Shown: piece by piece, positions 1 to 8,655 of the stretch
Layout: each line of letters begins with the position of its first letter
Numbering within the stretch: the first letter of the stretch is position 1
Assembly (NCBI GenBank): GCA_028287465.1
Contig: JAQBPO010000069.1
Span: 1-57,760, forward strand
Length of the DNA: 57,760 bases
DNA from: Fibrobacterota bacterium
GTDB lineage: Bacteria > Fibrobacterota > Fibrobacteria > UBA11236
Direction of reading: 5' to 3'
Notes under the pieces: model-generated
The model's database searches: none
What the model saw: the letters and a program-made list of their open reading frames with translations, nothing else
What the model was told of the DNA's origin: nothing
Position numbers and translations under genes: made by a program

Positions 1-12
1 CACTTTCGTGAA

Positions 13-921
13 TCATGCGGATATACGGCGCTTGCGTAGCCGATATCGCATAAATATTGCTGAAAAGTTGAGAAGAAAGGTCAATAACAACAGGACCAAG
101 GTGGTCGCGTATTGGATGCCCAGGGTCTTTTCCACGTCCGTGGACTGGGTGGTCATGATGTATACATGGTAGCCCAGCTCCATGAACTGATCCGTGAAGC
201 CCTTGGGAAGGTGGGGCAGGAAATAGGCCGCACCCGTGAACAGGATCGGGGCCACCTCGCCCGCGCCGCGGCTGACGGCCAGGATGGCCCCGGTCAGGAT
301 GCCGCCTACGGAATTGGGGAGCACCACGCGCCAGATGGTCTGCCACTTGGTCACTCCAAGCGCCAGGGAAGCCTCTCGGAGGTCCCGGGGCACGGTCTTG
401 ATGGCCTCTTCCACGGAAACGATCACGACGGGCAAGGTCAGCAAGGCCATGGTCAGGCTCGCCCATAGGATATTGGGTTGGGCCCAATGCAGGGTTCCCG
501 GTTCGCTGAACAGGCGGTCCAGGCCCTTGCCGGTGAACTGCACGAAGAAGCCCAGGCCGAAAAGCCCGAAGACGATGGCGGGGATCCCGGCCAGGGTGTT
601 CACCGCGAAGCGGATGAATTTGGCGATCCTGGATCCGCGCGAAGTGTATTCGCTCAGGTAGATGGCGGTGATGGTCCCGACGGGCACGCCCACCAGGGAC
701 ATGATCACCACCAGCATGAAGGTCCCCACGATGGCCGGGAAGATGCCGCCTTCGGTCATCCCTCCCGAGGGGGCCTGGGTCAGGAAGGCCCAGGTAAGGT
801 GCCGGGAGCCGCCCCAGACTATGGTTCCCATGATCCAGATCAAGGCCGCGACGGCGGTGAACGCGCACGCGGCGGTGAAGGTGATCACGGCTTTTCCGAT
901 TACGTTCTTGGCCGGGGTCAC
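13..921 (-). CDS. pstA: Phosphate ABC transporter permease PstA
   Basis: Inner-membrane permease subunit of the high-affinity Pst phosphate importer; it pairs with PstC and is energised by PstB. The 302-residue protein starts with a signal-anchor-like helix, has about six hydrophobic segments and carries the permease cytoplasmic loop around residues 165-205 (EEAIKTVPRDLREASLALG, the EAA-type motif that contacts the ATPase). It begins with GTG one base after the pstC stop, so the two are almost certainly translationally coupled. The stop lies 13 bases from the window edge, and pstB is expected just beyond it. Normal length for the family; no defects seen. Confidence 0.96.
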   Translation of the reverse strand: MTPAKNVIGKAVITFTAACAFTAVAALIWIMGTIVWGGSRHLTWAFLTQAPSGGMTEGGIFPAIVGTFMLVVIMSLVGVPVGTITAIYLSEYTSRGSRIAKFIRFAVNTLAGIPAIVFGLFGLGFFVQFTGKGLDRLFSEPGTLHWAQPNILWASLTMALLTLPVVIVSVEEAIKTVPRDLREASLALGVTKWQTIWRVVLPNSVGGILTGAILAVSRGAGEVAPILFTGAAYFLPHLPKGFTDQFMELGYHVYIMTTQSTDVEKTLGIQYATTLVLLLLTFLLNFSAIFMRYRLRKRRISA

Positions 922-922
922 G

Positions 923-1954
923 TCAGATTCCCTTGAATTTCTTCATGAGGCGGTTGCGGACGAAGAACTCGGCGACGGCATTGAGGCCGAAGGAGATGAT
1001 GAAGAGCAGGGCCCCCACGAAGAACAGGACGCGGTAGTGGGTATCCCCGAAGACGACCTCGGCCATCTCCGCGCCGATGGTGGCGGAAAGGGTGCGCACC
1101 GGATCCACCAGGGAAGGGGAAAGCAGGGCGGCATTCCCGGTAGCCATCAGGACGATCATGGTTTCGCCGAAGGCACGGCCGAATCCCAGTATCATCGCTG
1201 CGAAAATCCCCGGTGTCGCGGAAGGCAGGATCACGAACAGGGCGGTTTCCCATTGGGTGGCGCCCAAGGCCAGGCTGGCTTCCGTCATCACCTTGGGAAC
1301 CGCGTTCAGGGCGTCTTCGGAAACGGTATAGATGATGGGGATCACCGCCAGGGCCATGGCCACTCCGCCTACGAAGGCGTTCAGCCGGTAATGGAACCCG
1401 AACAGGTTCTGCAACAGGGTGGCCATGACGACCAGGGCGAAGAATCCGATGACCACCGATGGGAAACCCGCCAGGATCTCGATGATCGGCTTCATGGTCT
1501 CCTTGGCCCATTTAGGCGCGAAATTGGACGTGTACAAAGCCGCGAAGATACCGATGGGCGCAGCCAGCAACAGGGCGATCAAGGTGACCTTCAGGCTGCC
1601 GATAAGCAGGGGGACTATGCCGTATCGGGGATCCAGGGAGACGGGCTGCCAGCTTGTTCCGATGAGCGTCTTCGATTGGAAATCCTCTTGCTTCTGCTCC
1701 AGTTCCGGGGCCTCTTCGACCAAGGTCGTGCCGGGATCGACGCCATAGGTTTCCGCCTCTTCCACCTGGGCTTGGGACTTTGCCGCTTCCACATGGCCGG
1801 AGAACAGGGGAATGGCTTCGCGGAAGATGAAAACGAAGATGAGGGCGATGAACAGGAGCGAGATGAAGGCGACACCCTGGATCGATCGCTCGATGAGGAT
1901 TTCGCCGGGCCGCAAAGGCTTCTTCATGGTCAGGATTTTTCGATTGGCGGACAT
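923..1954 (-). CDS. pstC: Phosphate ABC transporter permease PstC
   Basis: First permease subunit of the Pst importer, 343 residues. An AAGGA ribosome site lies about six bases before the ATG. TM1 (roughly residues 25-48) is followed by a long hydrophilic segment rich in Glu, Gln and Ala (about residues 50-110) before the permease core. Such an insert is seen in a subset of PstC proteins and should face the periplasm. The EAA-type loop (DALNAVPKVMTEASLALGA) lies near residues 210-230. The order pstS-pstC-pstA is canonical and PstA follows with a one-base gap. I see no frameshift or missing segment. Confidence 0.96.
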   Translation of the reverse strand: MSANRKILTMKKPLRPGEILIERSIQGVAFISLLFIALIFVFIFREAIPLFSGHVEAAKSQAQVEEAETYGVDPGTTLVEEAPELEQKQEDFQSKTLIGTSWQPVSLDPRYGIVPLLIGSLKVTLIALLLAAPIGIFAALYTSNFAPKWAKETMKPIIEILAGFPSVVIGFFALVVMATLLQNLFGFHYRLNAFVGGVAMALAVIPIIYTVSEDALNAVPKVMTEASLALGATQWETALFVILPSATPGIFAAMILGFGRAFGETMIVLMATGNAALLSPSLVDPVRTLSATIGAEMAEVVFGDTHYRVLFFVGALLFIISFGLNAVAEFFVRNRLMKKFKGI

Positions 1955-1996
1955 CTGGAATCCTTTCGCCCCAGGGGATCCTGGGGCTTCGGTACT

Positions 1997-2833
1997 TTAT
2001 TTTACGGGGAAATATCCCACTTCGGTGACCACGGACTGGCCTTCGGGGCTCAGGGTCCAATCGATGTAGTCCTTGAGCGCGCCGGTCGGGCGGCTCTTCA
2101 GGTACATGTAGAGGTACCGGGTGATGGGATAGGTGCCGTTCTTGACCGTCTCCGCGGTGGGCTCATACGCCGGTGAGCCCGCGTCCTTCTTGATCTTCGC
2201 GAACTTGAGGCCCTTGGCGTAGGCGGCTCCGCCGAAACCGATGCCCAGCTTGTCCTTGGAGACCGCGTTCACCACCGCGGCGGTGCCGGGCAGGGACTGC
2301 ATGGAAGGGGCGAAATCCGATCCCTTCAGGACATTGTCGCGGAAGTACACGTAGGTGCCGGAATTGTTCTCGCGCCCGTAGAGCACGATTTTCGCGTCCG
2401 GGCCGCCCACGGCCTTCCAGTTCGAGATCTTCCCGGTGTAGATGTCCTTGACCTGATCCAGGCTCAGCTCCGAGACCGGGCTGGCTTCGTTCAGGTACAC
2501 GGCAAGGCCGTCCCGGGCGGAAGGCACTTCCACTCCCAGGGAATTGAAACGCTGCTTCAGCTTCTCGCGCTCGGCCGCCTTCATCTTGCGGGACGCGTCG
2601 CAGATGTCCGTGGTTCCGTTGATCAGGGCGGAGATACCCGTGCCGGATCCGCCGCCGGTGACCTGGACGCTGACGTCCGGATGCGTGGCCATGTACTTCT
2701 CGGCCCAGCGCTGGGCCAGAATGACCATGGTGTCGGAGCCCTTGACCGTGATGGTCTGGGCGGAAAAGGCCATGCTGGCCATCGAGGCGATGCCGAAGGC
2801 GGCCCCCGCCAGTATCGATTTCTTCATTTTCAT
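1997..2833 (-). CDS. pstS: Periplasmic phosphate-binding protein PstS
   Basis: Captures phosphate in the periplasm and delivers it to PstC/PstA. A signal peptide (MKMKKSILAGAAFGIASMAS...AFSA) is followed by the PstS core. The conserved segments are ITVKGSDTMV, then GGGSGTGISALINGT with DI..ASR, which form the phosphate cleft. The longer reading frame begins inside the porin gene. The ATG at 2833 (or 2827) was chosen because a GGAG lies just upstream and the signal peptide begins there. The porin stop codon is only about 11 bases upstream, so porin, pstS, pstC and pstA look like one transcript. Confidence 0.95.
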   Translation of the reverse strand: MKMKKSILAGAAFGIASMASMAFSAQTITVKGSDTMVILAQRWAEKYMATHPDVSVQVTGGGSGTGISALINGTTDICDASRKMKAAEREKLKQRFNSLGVEVPSARDGLAVYLNEASPVSELSLDQVKDIYTGKISNWKAVGGPDAKIVLYGRENNSGTYVYFRDNVLKGSDFAPSMQSLPGTAAVVNAVSKDKLGIGFGGAAYAKGLKFAKIKKDAGSPAYEPTAETVKNGTYPITRYLYMYLKSRPTGALKDYIDWTLSPEGQSVVTEVGYFPVK

Positions 2834-2844
2834 CTTCTCCATTT

Positions 2845-4209
2845 TCAGAATTTCACCTGCATGCGTATGGTCACCTGGTTGTTGTCGAAGTCGTCGGACC
2901 ATTTCTTGAATACCGCCGAGTTCGCGGCATTGGATCCCGCGGCGGCCGCATTCGTCTTCTCGTTCATGTTGAAATCGTAGTTGAGGGTGAAGCGCACGGC
3001 CTCGTCCCAGAAATGGTTCCAGCCCAGAGAAAGGGTCGAGAGCGCCGCATCGTTGGTATTCAGCTTGGAGCCCTTGAACCTGCCGATGTCCCCGCCTTCG
3101 GCATCCGTATTCGGGTCGAACACGTCATAGCGGACGGCGAGCTGGTTCCTGACGCCGACGTTCTGGACGGCCATGACGTACCAAGACGCCACCTTGCGGA
3201 GGTAGACGCCGTTGGTATCGCCCAGGGTATAGAGCCCGTTATTGCCGTTGGCGCTCACCCATCCGCCCCACCAGTATTCGCCGCGCAGGGAGATGCCTCC
3301 GATGACGGGAATGTCGTAATAGACCTGGGCGTCCACGCCCATGAGGTTGCGGTCATAGGTATCGAGCGCCTTGCGGCCGGCCTGGTTCACCCAGGTCAGG
3401 GTGTCGCCGACCGATCCGACCTCCGCCACCTTGCCGGTGGAGTTGGTGACCTTACCGAGGTAGCCGGAGACGCCTCCATCGACGGCCAGGTTGATGTCAT
3501 AGAAAGGGAGGGTGAAGCCGAGGCGGCCGATATAATCCTTCTCATTGTCGTTCTCGGCCAGGCCCGAGCCGAGGCCCGTAAAGGCGCCGGCCTTGAGATT
3601 GAGGTGCTCCAGGAAACCCATCGCTTCGGTTCCCGCGAATTCGATCTCGGCTCCCAGATCCTTCTCGCCCGGCATCAGGATCTGGCTGCCCCGGGTGCGC
3701 TCGGGCAATTCGATGGCGCTGGAGCTGTAGCCCACTTCGAAGCCGAAGGGGCGATCCATGACGCCGGCGGTGAGGCTGAACGCCTTGAGCCAGGGTTCGG
3801 TGATTTGGGCATTGACATCCTTGATGACGACGCCGGTGGGAAGGGCATCGATCTCCAGGACATAGCGGCTGGCGGTTCCCTGCCAGGTGGTCTTGAGGCG
3901 GGCCCGGCGGATCATCAGGCGTTCCTGGGAGGTGGCGGGGAAATTGCCCCCGTTCACCGAAGCCTGGTTCATGCTGTCGGCATATTGCCATTGGGCCTGG
4001 ACATAACCGCCCACTTTGAGTTTGGCGAGCTTTTCAACGGTGGACTTGGTTTCCAGGTAGCTCTCATTGAGGCCTTCCACCTGCCCCTTCATGTTCACCA
4101 GGGTCTCTTCCGCGGTCCGGGCCCGCGCCGCATCGGCGGAATCCCTCTCCTCGCATCGGGGCGCCCCCAGGCACAATAGCAAAGCGGGCAACATCAAAAT
4201 CCTTTTCAT
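2845..4209 (-). CDS. Phosphate-selective porin of the OprO/OprP type
   Basis: Outer-membrane channel, 454 residues, first gene of the porin-pstS-pstC-pstA operon. A signal peptide is followed by a short coiled-coil-like stretch (residues about 28-65, ARTAEETLVNMKGQVEGLNE). Then comes the barrel, with the family hallmark region LMIRRARLKTTWQG...YVLEIDA and GVMDRPFGFEVGYSSS. The C-terminus ends in alternating residues with a final Phe (VTIRMQVKF), the usual outer-membrane insertion signal. Family knowledge: these trimeric porins favour phosphate or polyphosphate. Linkage to pst and to an 11-bp-period repeat upstream supports phosphate-starvation control. Confidence 0.88.
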   Translation of the reverse strand: MKRILMLPALLLCLGAPRCEERDSADAARARTAEETLVNMKGQVEGLNESYLETKSTVEKLAKLKVGGYVQAQWQYADSMNQASVNGGNFPATSQERLMIRRARLKTTWQGTASRYVLEIDALPTGVVIKDVNAQITEPWLKAFSLTAGVMDRPFGFEVGYSSSAIELPERTRGSQILMPGEKDLGAEIEFAGTEAMGFLEHLNLKAGAFTGLGSGLAENDNEKDYIGRLGFTLPFYDINLAVDGGVSGYLGKVTNSTGKVAEVGSVGDTLTWVNQAGRKALDTYDRNLMGVDAQVYYDIPVIGGISLRGEYWWGGWVSANGNNGLYTLGDTNGVYLRKVASWYVMAVQNVGVRNQLAVRYDVFDPNTDAEGGDIGRFKGSKLNTNDAALSTLSLGWNHFWDEAVRFTLNYDFNMNEKTNAAAAGSNAANSAVFKKWSDDFDNNQVTIRMQVKF

Positions 4210-4261
4210 CGACTCTCCTGTATCCTGTTTCGGACCCGTCCTTCAATAGGAGCGAATCCCT

Positions 4262-4290
4262 GTTTCAATCGCATTTCACCCCGGTTTCAA
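4262..4290 (-). promoter_or_regulatory. Candidate Pho box (three 7-bp repeats, 11-bp period) before the porin-pst operon
   Basis: Read on the minus strand, three 7-mers occur at exact 11-bp steps: TTGAAAC (4290-4284), GTGAAAT (4279-4273) and TTGAAAC (4268-4262), each separated by 4 bp. A -10-like TATTGA (4248-4243) starts 13 bp after the last repeat, and the porin ATG is 53 bp from it. Direct 7-bp repeats with 4-bp spacers are the known geometry of PhoB boxes. The base sequence differs from the E. coli consensus, so the assignment is inferred. Confidence 0.65.
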
Positions 4291-4491
4291 AGCCGTACCG
4301 GCGAAGGCCGGGGGCCGGGAAGCGGGATTACCGCCGGTCCGGCCGGATTCCGGCCGCCGAGGGATAACTTAGGCCGCCGATATTGCAAACCGTTTTCAAT
4401 GGGATTGCGGGACGATTCGCCGTCGTCCGGTCCGCCGCGGAAAAGACCGGGATCGGTTCCGCCCGGTTCCCGTGAAGCGTATATTAACCGC

Positions 4492-4992
4492 ATGAAAATC
4501 CTCCTGGTCCGTCATGGCCGCGCGGGAAAGGCCGATCCCGGAACCTGGCCCGACGACGATTTGCGGCCGCTCACCCCCAAGGGCGCCAAGCTCTTCGCCA
4601 AGGCGGCCAAGGGTCTGCTATCCCTGGAAACCAGACCGGTCCGGATCCTGACCAGTCCCGCCGAACGCACGCGGCAGACCGCGGAACTGCTGGCGCAAGG
4701 ATTGGGGATGGGAACCAAGGCCATGGTGGCGGCTCCGGATCTCCATCATGCCGTCCCGCCGGAAAGGGCCCTGGCCAGGCTGGCGCGCGCTAAGCTCCCG
4801 CGCTCCATCGCCCTGGTAAGCCATCAACCCTGGCTGGGGGAATTCCTGTCCCTGCTCGTGGCCGGGGACAAACGCGCGGCCATCGAATTGGATAAAGGCG
4901 GCGCCTGCCTGGTCGAGGCGGAAACCCTGGCCAAGGGTAAGGGCGTCCTCTCCTGGCTGCTCACCCAGGATCAGCTCGCGGCCCTGGGCTGA
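4492..4992 (+). CDS. sixA: Phosphohistidine phosphatase SixA
   Basis: Small histidine-phosphatase-superfamily protein (166 residues) that removes phosphate from phosphohistidine. The family signature LLVRHGRAG places the catalytic His at residue 8; the partner Arg lies in TSPAERTRQTAE and the second His in LVSHQPWLGE. The start at MKILLVRHG was chosen over an upstream ATG in the same frame. A TATATT lies exactly six bases before this ATG with no ribosome site between, suggesting a leaderless message. It precedes ppx and ppk1 on the same strand, and SixA is often found beside polyphosphate genes. Confidence 0.92.
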   Translation: MKILLVRHGRAGKADPGTWPDDDLRPLTPKGAKLFAKAAKGLLSLETRPVRILTSPAERTRQTAELLAQGLGMGTKAMVAAPDLHHAVPPERALARLARAKLPRSIALVSHQPWLGEFLSLLVAGDKRAAIELDKGGACLVEAETLAKGKGVLSWLLTQDQLAALG

Positions 4993-5032
4993 GGCCCGGC
5001 CCGGGGACCGCGGAATTTGTTACAATGGAAGC

Positions 5033-6001
5033 ATGTTGATCCGCATCGTGGACATAGGCAGCAACTCCATCAAGGCCTCGGTCTATGATGTGCAGAACCA
5101 GGACCATAAGGTGGCCGACAAGGCCAAGCTGTCCTTCTCCCTGGGCGAAGAGGTCTTCTCCTCCGGGTCCGCCGGGTCCATCTCCGAATCTTCCCAGGAC
5201 AAGGTCGCCGCCTTCATCCAGGGACTCCCGGTTTCCGTGAACGGCGAAAAGGTGCACTTCACCTTCGTGATGGCCACCTCCGCCGTGCGCTCCGCCAAGA
5301 ACCGGGACGCCTTCGCGCGCAGGCTGCAACAGAAGACCGGCTTCGTTCTGCGGCTCCTTTCGGGCGAGGAGGAATCCTTCCTCATCCACATGGGCATCGC
5401 GAGCAAGTCCGGCATAGGCCCCCAGGAAGTCATCAATACCATCGACATCGGAGGCGGAAGCGCGGAAATCAGCTGGAGCCGCGGGTACGATTACCTGTTC
5501 GGGCACAGCTACGATCTGGGCGCCATCCGCCTGAGCCAACGATTCCTCAAGGGCAAGGCCTTTTCCCGGGAAGCCTTGGAGCAGATCCAGGAGCTGGCGG
5601 AAAGCGAATTCAAGACCCGGTTCAAGGGGGATGCGCCGCCCCTTTGCCAGCGCGCCTTCGGGAGCTCCGGCAACATCCGCGCCATAGCCCGCATGGTGGA
5701 GGGTGTGCGCGGGGGGCCGTTCGTCAAACTGATTCCGGAAATCACCGTCGGCAGCCTGGAGGACATCGCCGAGATCTCCCTCGGCAAATCGGCCCAGAAC
5801 ATCCAGAGCCTGTTCGACATCACCTTGGAGCGCGCGCGTATCATCATGCCGGCCGTGGTGGTGCTTTCCGCCAGCATGCGCGCCTTCGGCATCCACCGCC
5901 TGGCCATCAGCGAAGCCGGCCTGCGGGAAGGCGCCGCCTACTTCTGGAGCCGGCACGGGCATCTGAACCTGCCCGTCGACGGAGCCGTTCCCGCCGCATG
6001 A
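5033..6001 (+). CDS. ppx: Exopolyphosphatase / Ppx-GppA family phosphatase
   Basis: Hydrolyses terminal phosphates of polyphosphate (or pppGpp). The 322-residue protein has the ASKHA fold signatures: phosphate-1 motif IVDIGSNSIKASVYD at the N-terminus, the middle ATSAVRSAKN segment, and phosphate-2 motif NTIDIGGGSAEISW near residues 140-153. It is the short form and lacks the C-terminal HD-like extension of E. coli Ppx. An extended -10 (TG, one base, TACAAT) ends six bases before the ATG, so it may have its own leaderless promoter even though sixA ends 40 bp upstream. It sits between sixA and ppk1, which fits polyphosphate turnover. Confidence 0.92.
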   Translation: MLIRIVDIGSNSIKASVYDVQNQDHKVADKAKLSFSLGEEVFSSGSAGSISESSQDKVAAFIQGLPVSVNGEKVHFTFVMATSAVRSAKNRDAFARRLQQKTGFVLRLLSGEEESFLIHMGIASKSGIGPQEVINTIDIGGGSAEISWSRGYDYLFGHSYDLGAIRLSQRFLKGKAFSREALEQIQELAESEFKTRFKGDAPPLCQRAFGSSGNIRAIARMVEGVRGGPFVKLIPEITVGSLEDIAEISLGKSAQNIQSLFDITLERARIIMPAVVVLSASMRAFGIHRLAISEAGLREGAAYFWSRHGHLNLPVDGAVPAA

Positions 6002-6065
6002 TACGCGACGCCCGAGTCCCCGGATAATACACCACCCATTAACCCCGCCGCCTGAGAATCCCGCC

Positions 6066-8264
6066 ATGAACTCCCAGCCCGCTTCGCAGCCGCAGACCGT
6101 CCCCCAACCCTTCCCGCAGCCCTCGCCCCAGCCCGGCCCCGAATACGCGGGCAAGGACGCCTTCATCGACCGCGAGTATTCCTGGCTCGAGTTCAACCAG
6201 CGCGTGCTGGAAGAGGCCCTGGACCCGTCCAATCCCCTGCTCGAACGCATCCGCTTCCTGGCCATAGTCGCCAACAACCTGGACGAGTTCTTCGAGGTGC
6301 GCGTCTCCGCGCTGCTGCAGAAGGTGGAATCCGGCCTCCTGGTGGACGGCATCGCCGGCCTGGACGCTTCCGTCAAGCTCGACGCCATCCTCAAGCATTG
6401 CCAGCGCACCGTCAAGCTGCAGTACAAATGCTGGAACGAGGACCTGCTCCCGCGCCTGCGCGACAACAACGTCCATATCAAGACCATGGCGTCCCTGGGC
6501 AAGGACGAAGAGAAGCACGTGCACGCCTTCTTCCGCAAGGAAATCTATCCGCTGCTCACGCCCATCAAGGTCGATCCGGCGCATCCCTTCCCCTGGGTGC
6601 TGAACAAGTCCCTGGGCCTGCTGGCCCTGCTCCGCGAGGACAAGCGCCGGGACGGCCTGGGCGTGGTCTCCATCCCCCGCAGCCTGCCGCGCCTGGTGAG
6701 CGTGCCCAACAAGGAGAAGGGCTACTGCTTCATCTTCATCCATGACGTGGTGCAGCATTACATCACGGAACTGTTCAAGGGCTACGCCATCAAGAGCAGC
6801 GCGCCCTTCCGGGCCACGCGCAACAGCAATCTTTACCTCGAGGAAGAGGAAGGCAGCAGCCTCATCGACGCCGTGGAGGCCGTGGTGCACAACCGGCGCC
6901 GCGGGGACGTGGTACGGCTTGAGATCGACAAGAACGCGTCGAAGCGCATCGTGGACGCGCTCGCGAAGACCTTCGACATCGACGCCACCCAGGTGTTCCG
7001 CGTGGACGGCCCCGTGAACCTCAACCGCCTGGCCAGCCTGTACAACATGGTCCCGCTGCCCAACCTGAAGTTCCCGCCCATCCATCCCGGCTCCACCTCG
7101 CATTTCCGCGATCCCGAGGATCTATTCCAGGAGATCCGCCATCGGGACATCCTCCTGCACCATCCTTTCGACTCCTACGATCCCGTGGTGCGCTTCATCC
7201 AGAGCGCCGCGGAGGATCCCAAGGTCCAGGTGATCAAGCAGACCCTCTACCGCACCAACGCGGAGTCACCGATCATGTACGCATTGTTGGAAGCGGCGGA
7301 GTTGGGCAAGGAAGTGATCGCGGTGGTGGAGCTCAAGGCCCGCTTCGACGAGAAGTCCAACATCAGCTGGGCGCGCCAGCTCGAGGAAAAGGGCGGCACC
7401 GTGGTCTACGGCCTCGTGGGCCTCAAGACCCATTGCAAGCTGTCCCTGGCCATCCGCAAGGAAGAGAGCGGCTTCGTCCCCTATGCCCACGTGGGCACGG
7501 GCAACTACAATCCCGATACCGCCCGCAGCTATACGGACATCAGCTTCCTCACCAGCGATCCGGAAATCACCGGAGGCGTCTCCGAGGTGTTCAACTTCCT
7601 CACCTCGCAATCCCGCAGCCCGGATTTCAAGACCCTGCAGGTGGGGCCGGTGAACTTCCTGAGCGAGACCCTGCGCCGCATCCGCGCGGAAACCGAAGCG
7701 GCCCGCGCCGGCCGGCCTTCCGGGATCACGGCCAAGATGAACGCCTTGTTCGACAAGGAGGTCATCGAGACGCTCTACGAGGCCTCCCAGGCGGGAGTCC
7801 CGGTGCGACTCATCGTCCGCGGCACGTGCGCCTTGCGTCCGGGGGTGAAAGGGCTTTCCGAGAACGTCCAGGTGAAAAGCGTGGTGGGCCGGTTCCTGGA
7901 ACACAGCCGCATCTACCATTTCGAGAACGGGGGGAATCCGGCGGTATTCGTCGGCAGCGGGGACTGGATGGAACGCAACCTGCGGGAACGCGTGGAAGTG
8001 GCCATCCCCATCAAGGATCCGGCCTTCATCCGCCGGCTGGAGGACATCCTCGCCGTGTACTTGTGCGATACCGCGAAATCCCGCCTGATGCGCGCCGACG
8101 GCAGCTACGTAAGGGCCTCCGCGCCTCCGGGCGAGGCGCCGGTCAACGCCCAGGAATGGCTCGCCAAGCGCACGGACAGCCCGGACCTTCCCGTTCCTTC
8201 CGCGTCCCGCCTGTTCCCCGATCGGGTCCCTCCGGTTGAGGCAGATACGGTTACGGCCCTTTGA
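6066..8264 (+). CDS. ppk1: Polyphosphate kinase 1
   Basis: Polymerises the gamma-phosphate of ATP into polyphosphate and runs in reverse. The 732-residue protein shows the full PPK1 layout. A Pro/Gln-rich tail (about residues 1-28) precedes the N-domain (YSWLEFNQRVLEEA), followed by the head domain and two phospholipase-D-like C-domains. The autophosphorylated His lies in YAHVGTGNYN (His475) and the second essential His in HSRIYHF (His613). The Pro/Gln-rich start and a Pro-rich C-terminal tail are beyond the usual core. Its position after sixA and ppx, 64 bp downstream of ppx, makes a polyphosphate module adjacent to pst. Confidence 0.97.
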   Translation: MNSQPASQPQTVPQPFPQPSPQPGPEYAGKDAFIDREYSWLEFNQRVLEEALDPSNPLLERIRFLAIVANNLDEFFEVRVSALLQKVESGLLVDGIAGLDASVKLDAILKHCQRTVKLQYKCWNEDLLPRLRDNNVHIKTMASLGKDEEKHVHAFFRKEIYPLLTPIKVDPAHPFPWVLNKSLGLLALLREDKRRDGLGVVSIPRSLPRLVSVPNKEKGYCFIFIHDVVQHYITELFKGYAIKSSAPFRATRNSNLYLEEEEGSSLIDAVEAVVHNRRRGDVVRLEIDKNASKRIVDALAKTFDIDATQVFRVDGPVNLNRLASLYNMVPLPNLKFPPIHPGSTSHFRDPEDLFQEIRHRDILLHHPFDSYDPVVRFIQSAAEDPKVQVIKQTLYRTNAESPIMYALLEAAELGKEVIAVVELKARFDEKSNISWARQLEEKGGTVVYGLVGLKTHCKLSLAIRKEESGFVPYAHVGTGNYNPDTARSYTDISFLTSDPEITGGVSEVFNFLTSQSRSPDFKTLQVGPVNFLSETLRRIRAETEAARAGRPSGITAKMNALFDKEVIETLYEASQAGVPVRLIVRGTCALRPGVKGLSENVQVKSVVGRFLEHSRIYHFENGGNPAVFVGSGDWMERNLRERVEVAIPIKDPAFIRRLEDILAVYLCDTAKSRLMRADGSYVRASAPPGEAPVNAQEWLAKRTDSPDLPVPSASRLFPDRVPPVEADTVTAL

Positions 8265-8655
8265 TTACGGGAACGAAACGCTTCGGCAACGCTTCGATCC
8301 GGCAAGGTCGCAATCTGGGATTGCCGTTCCGGCGAATCTCCCGTCCGGGGCCGGACTGGCCCTTTGACGGCCCCATAACCCGCAAGCTCCCCGGGCGCGG
8401 ATCCGGGAAATCCGTATCTTCGATAACGGAACGATTCCATCCGGATTCCCCGTTTTACACGGTGCGATTGGAGACCTGTCCCCGCGCAAGCGGATTATTC
8501 GCGTTCAGGCGCGCTGGGGATGGACTTCCCGGGCGTTTTCGGCGGGATGCCGGAGGACCTTTGATTGCGCCTGGCGTGCCGGCAATGGGAGAATCGATAT
8601 TGGGAATGCATTTGATCCCGTCCTGGTGGGGATGGTCGGAAAGGGAAGGACTGGA
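8265..8655 (+). other. Non-coding gap after ppk1
   Basis: A 391-bp gap without a convincing gene. It contains a small perfect hairpin at 8310-8324 (GCAATC, loop TGG, GATTGC) and a longer 7-bp inverted repeat starting GGGGCCG. Neither is followed by a T run, so neither is a clear terminator. A GGAAGGA ribosome site at the right end serves the next gene. No Pho-type repeat was seen here. Confidence 0.5.

Noticed and set aside
662-2176. Long plus-strand frame (504 codons) across pstC and pstA
   Set aside because: It is a GC-rich shadow of the pst genes, rich in Gly/Asp/Gln with no domain; the minus-strand genes are full-length known proteins.
4382-4399. Another 11-bp-period pair (ATTGCAA, TTTTCAA) between sixA and the porin gene
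   Set aside because: Similar spacing, but the sequence is weaker and it lies about 175 bp from the porin start, pointing away from sixA; not counted as a Pho box.
4961-6538. 525-codon minus frame over ppx and ppk1
   Set aside because: Antisense shadow with no domain; both plus-strand genes have intact catalytic motifs.
8310-8324. Hairpin after ppk1 as terminator or riboswitch
   Set aside because: Short stem without a T run; neighbouring bases do not fit the c-di-GMP or other riboswitch layout I tried by eye.
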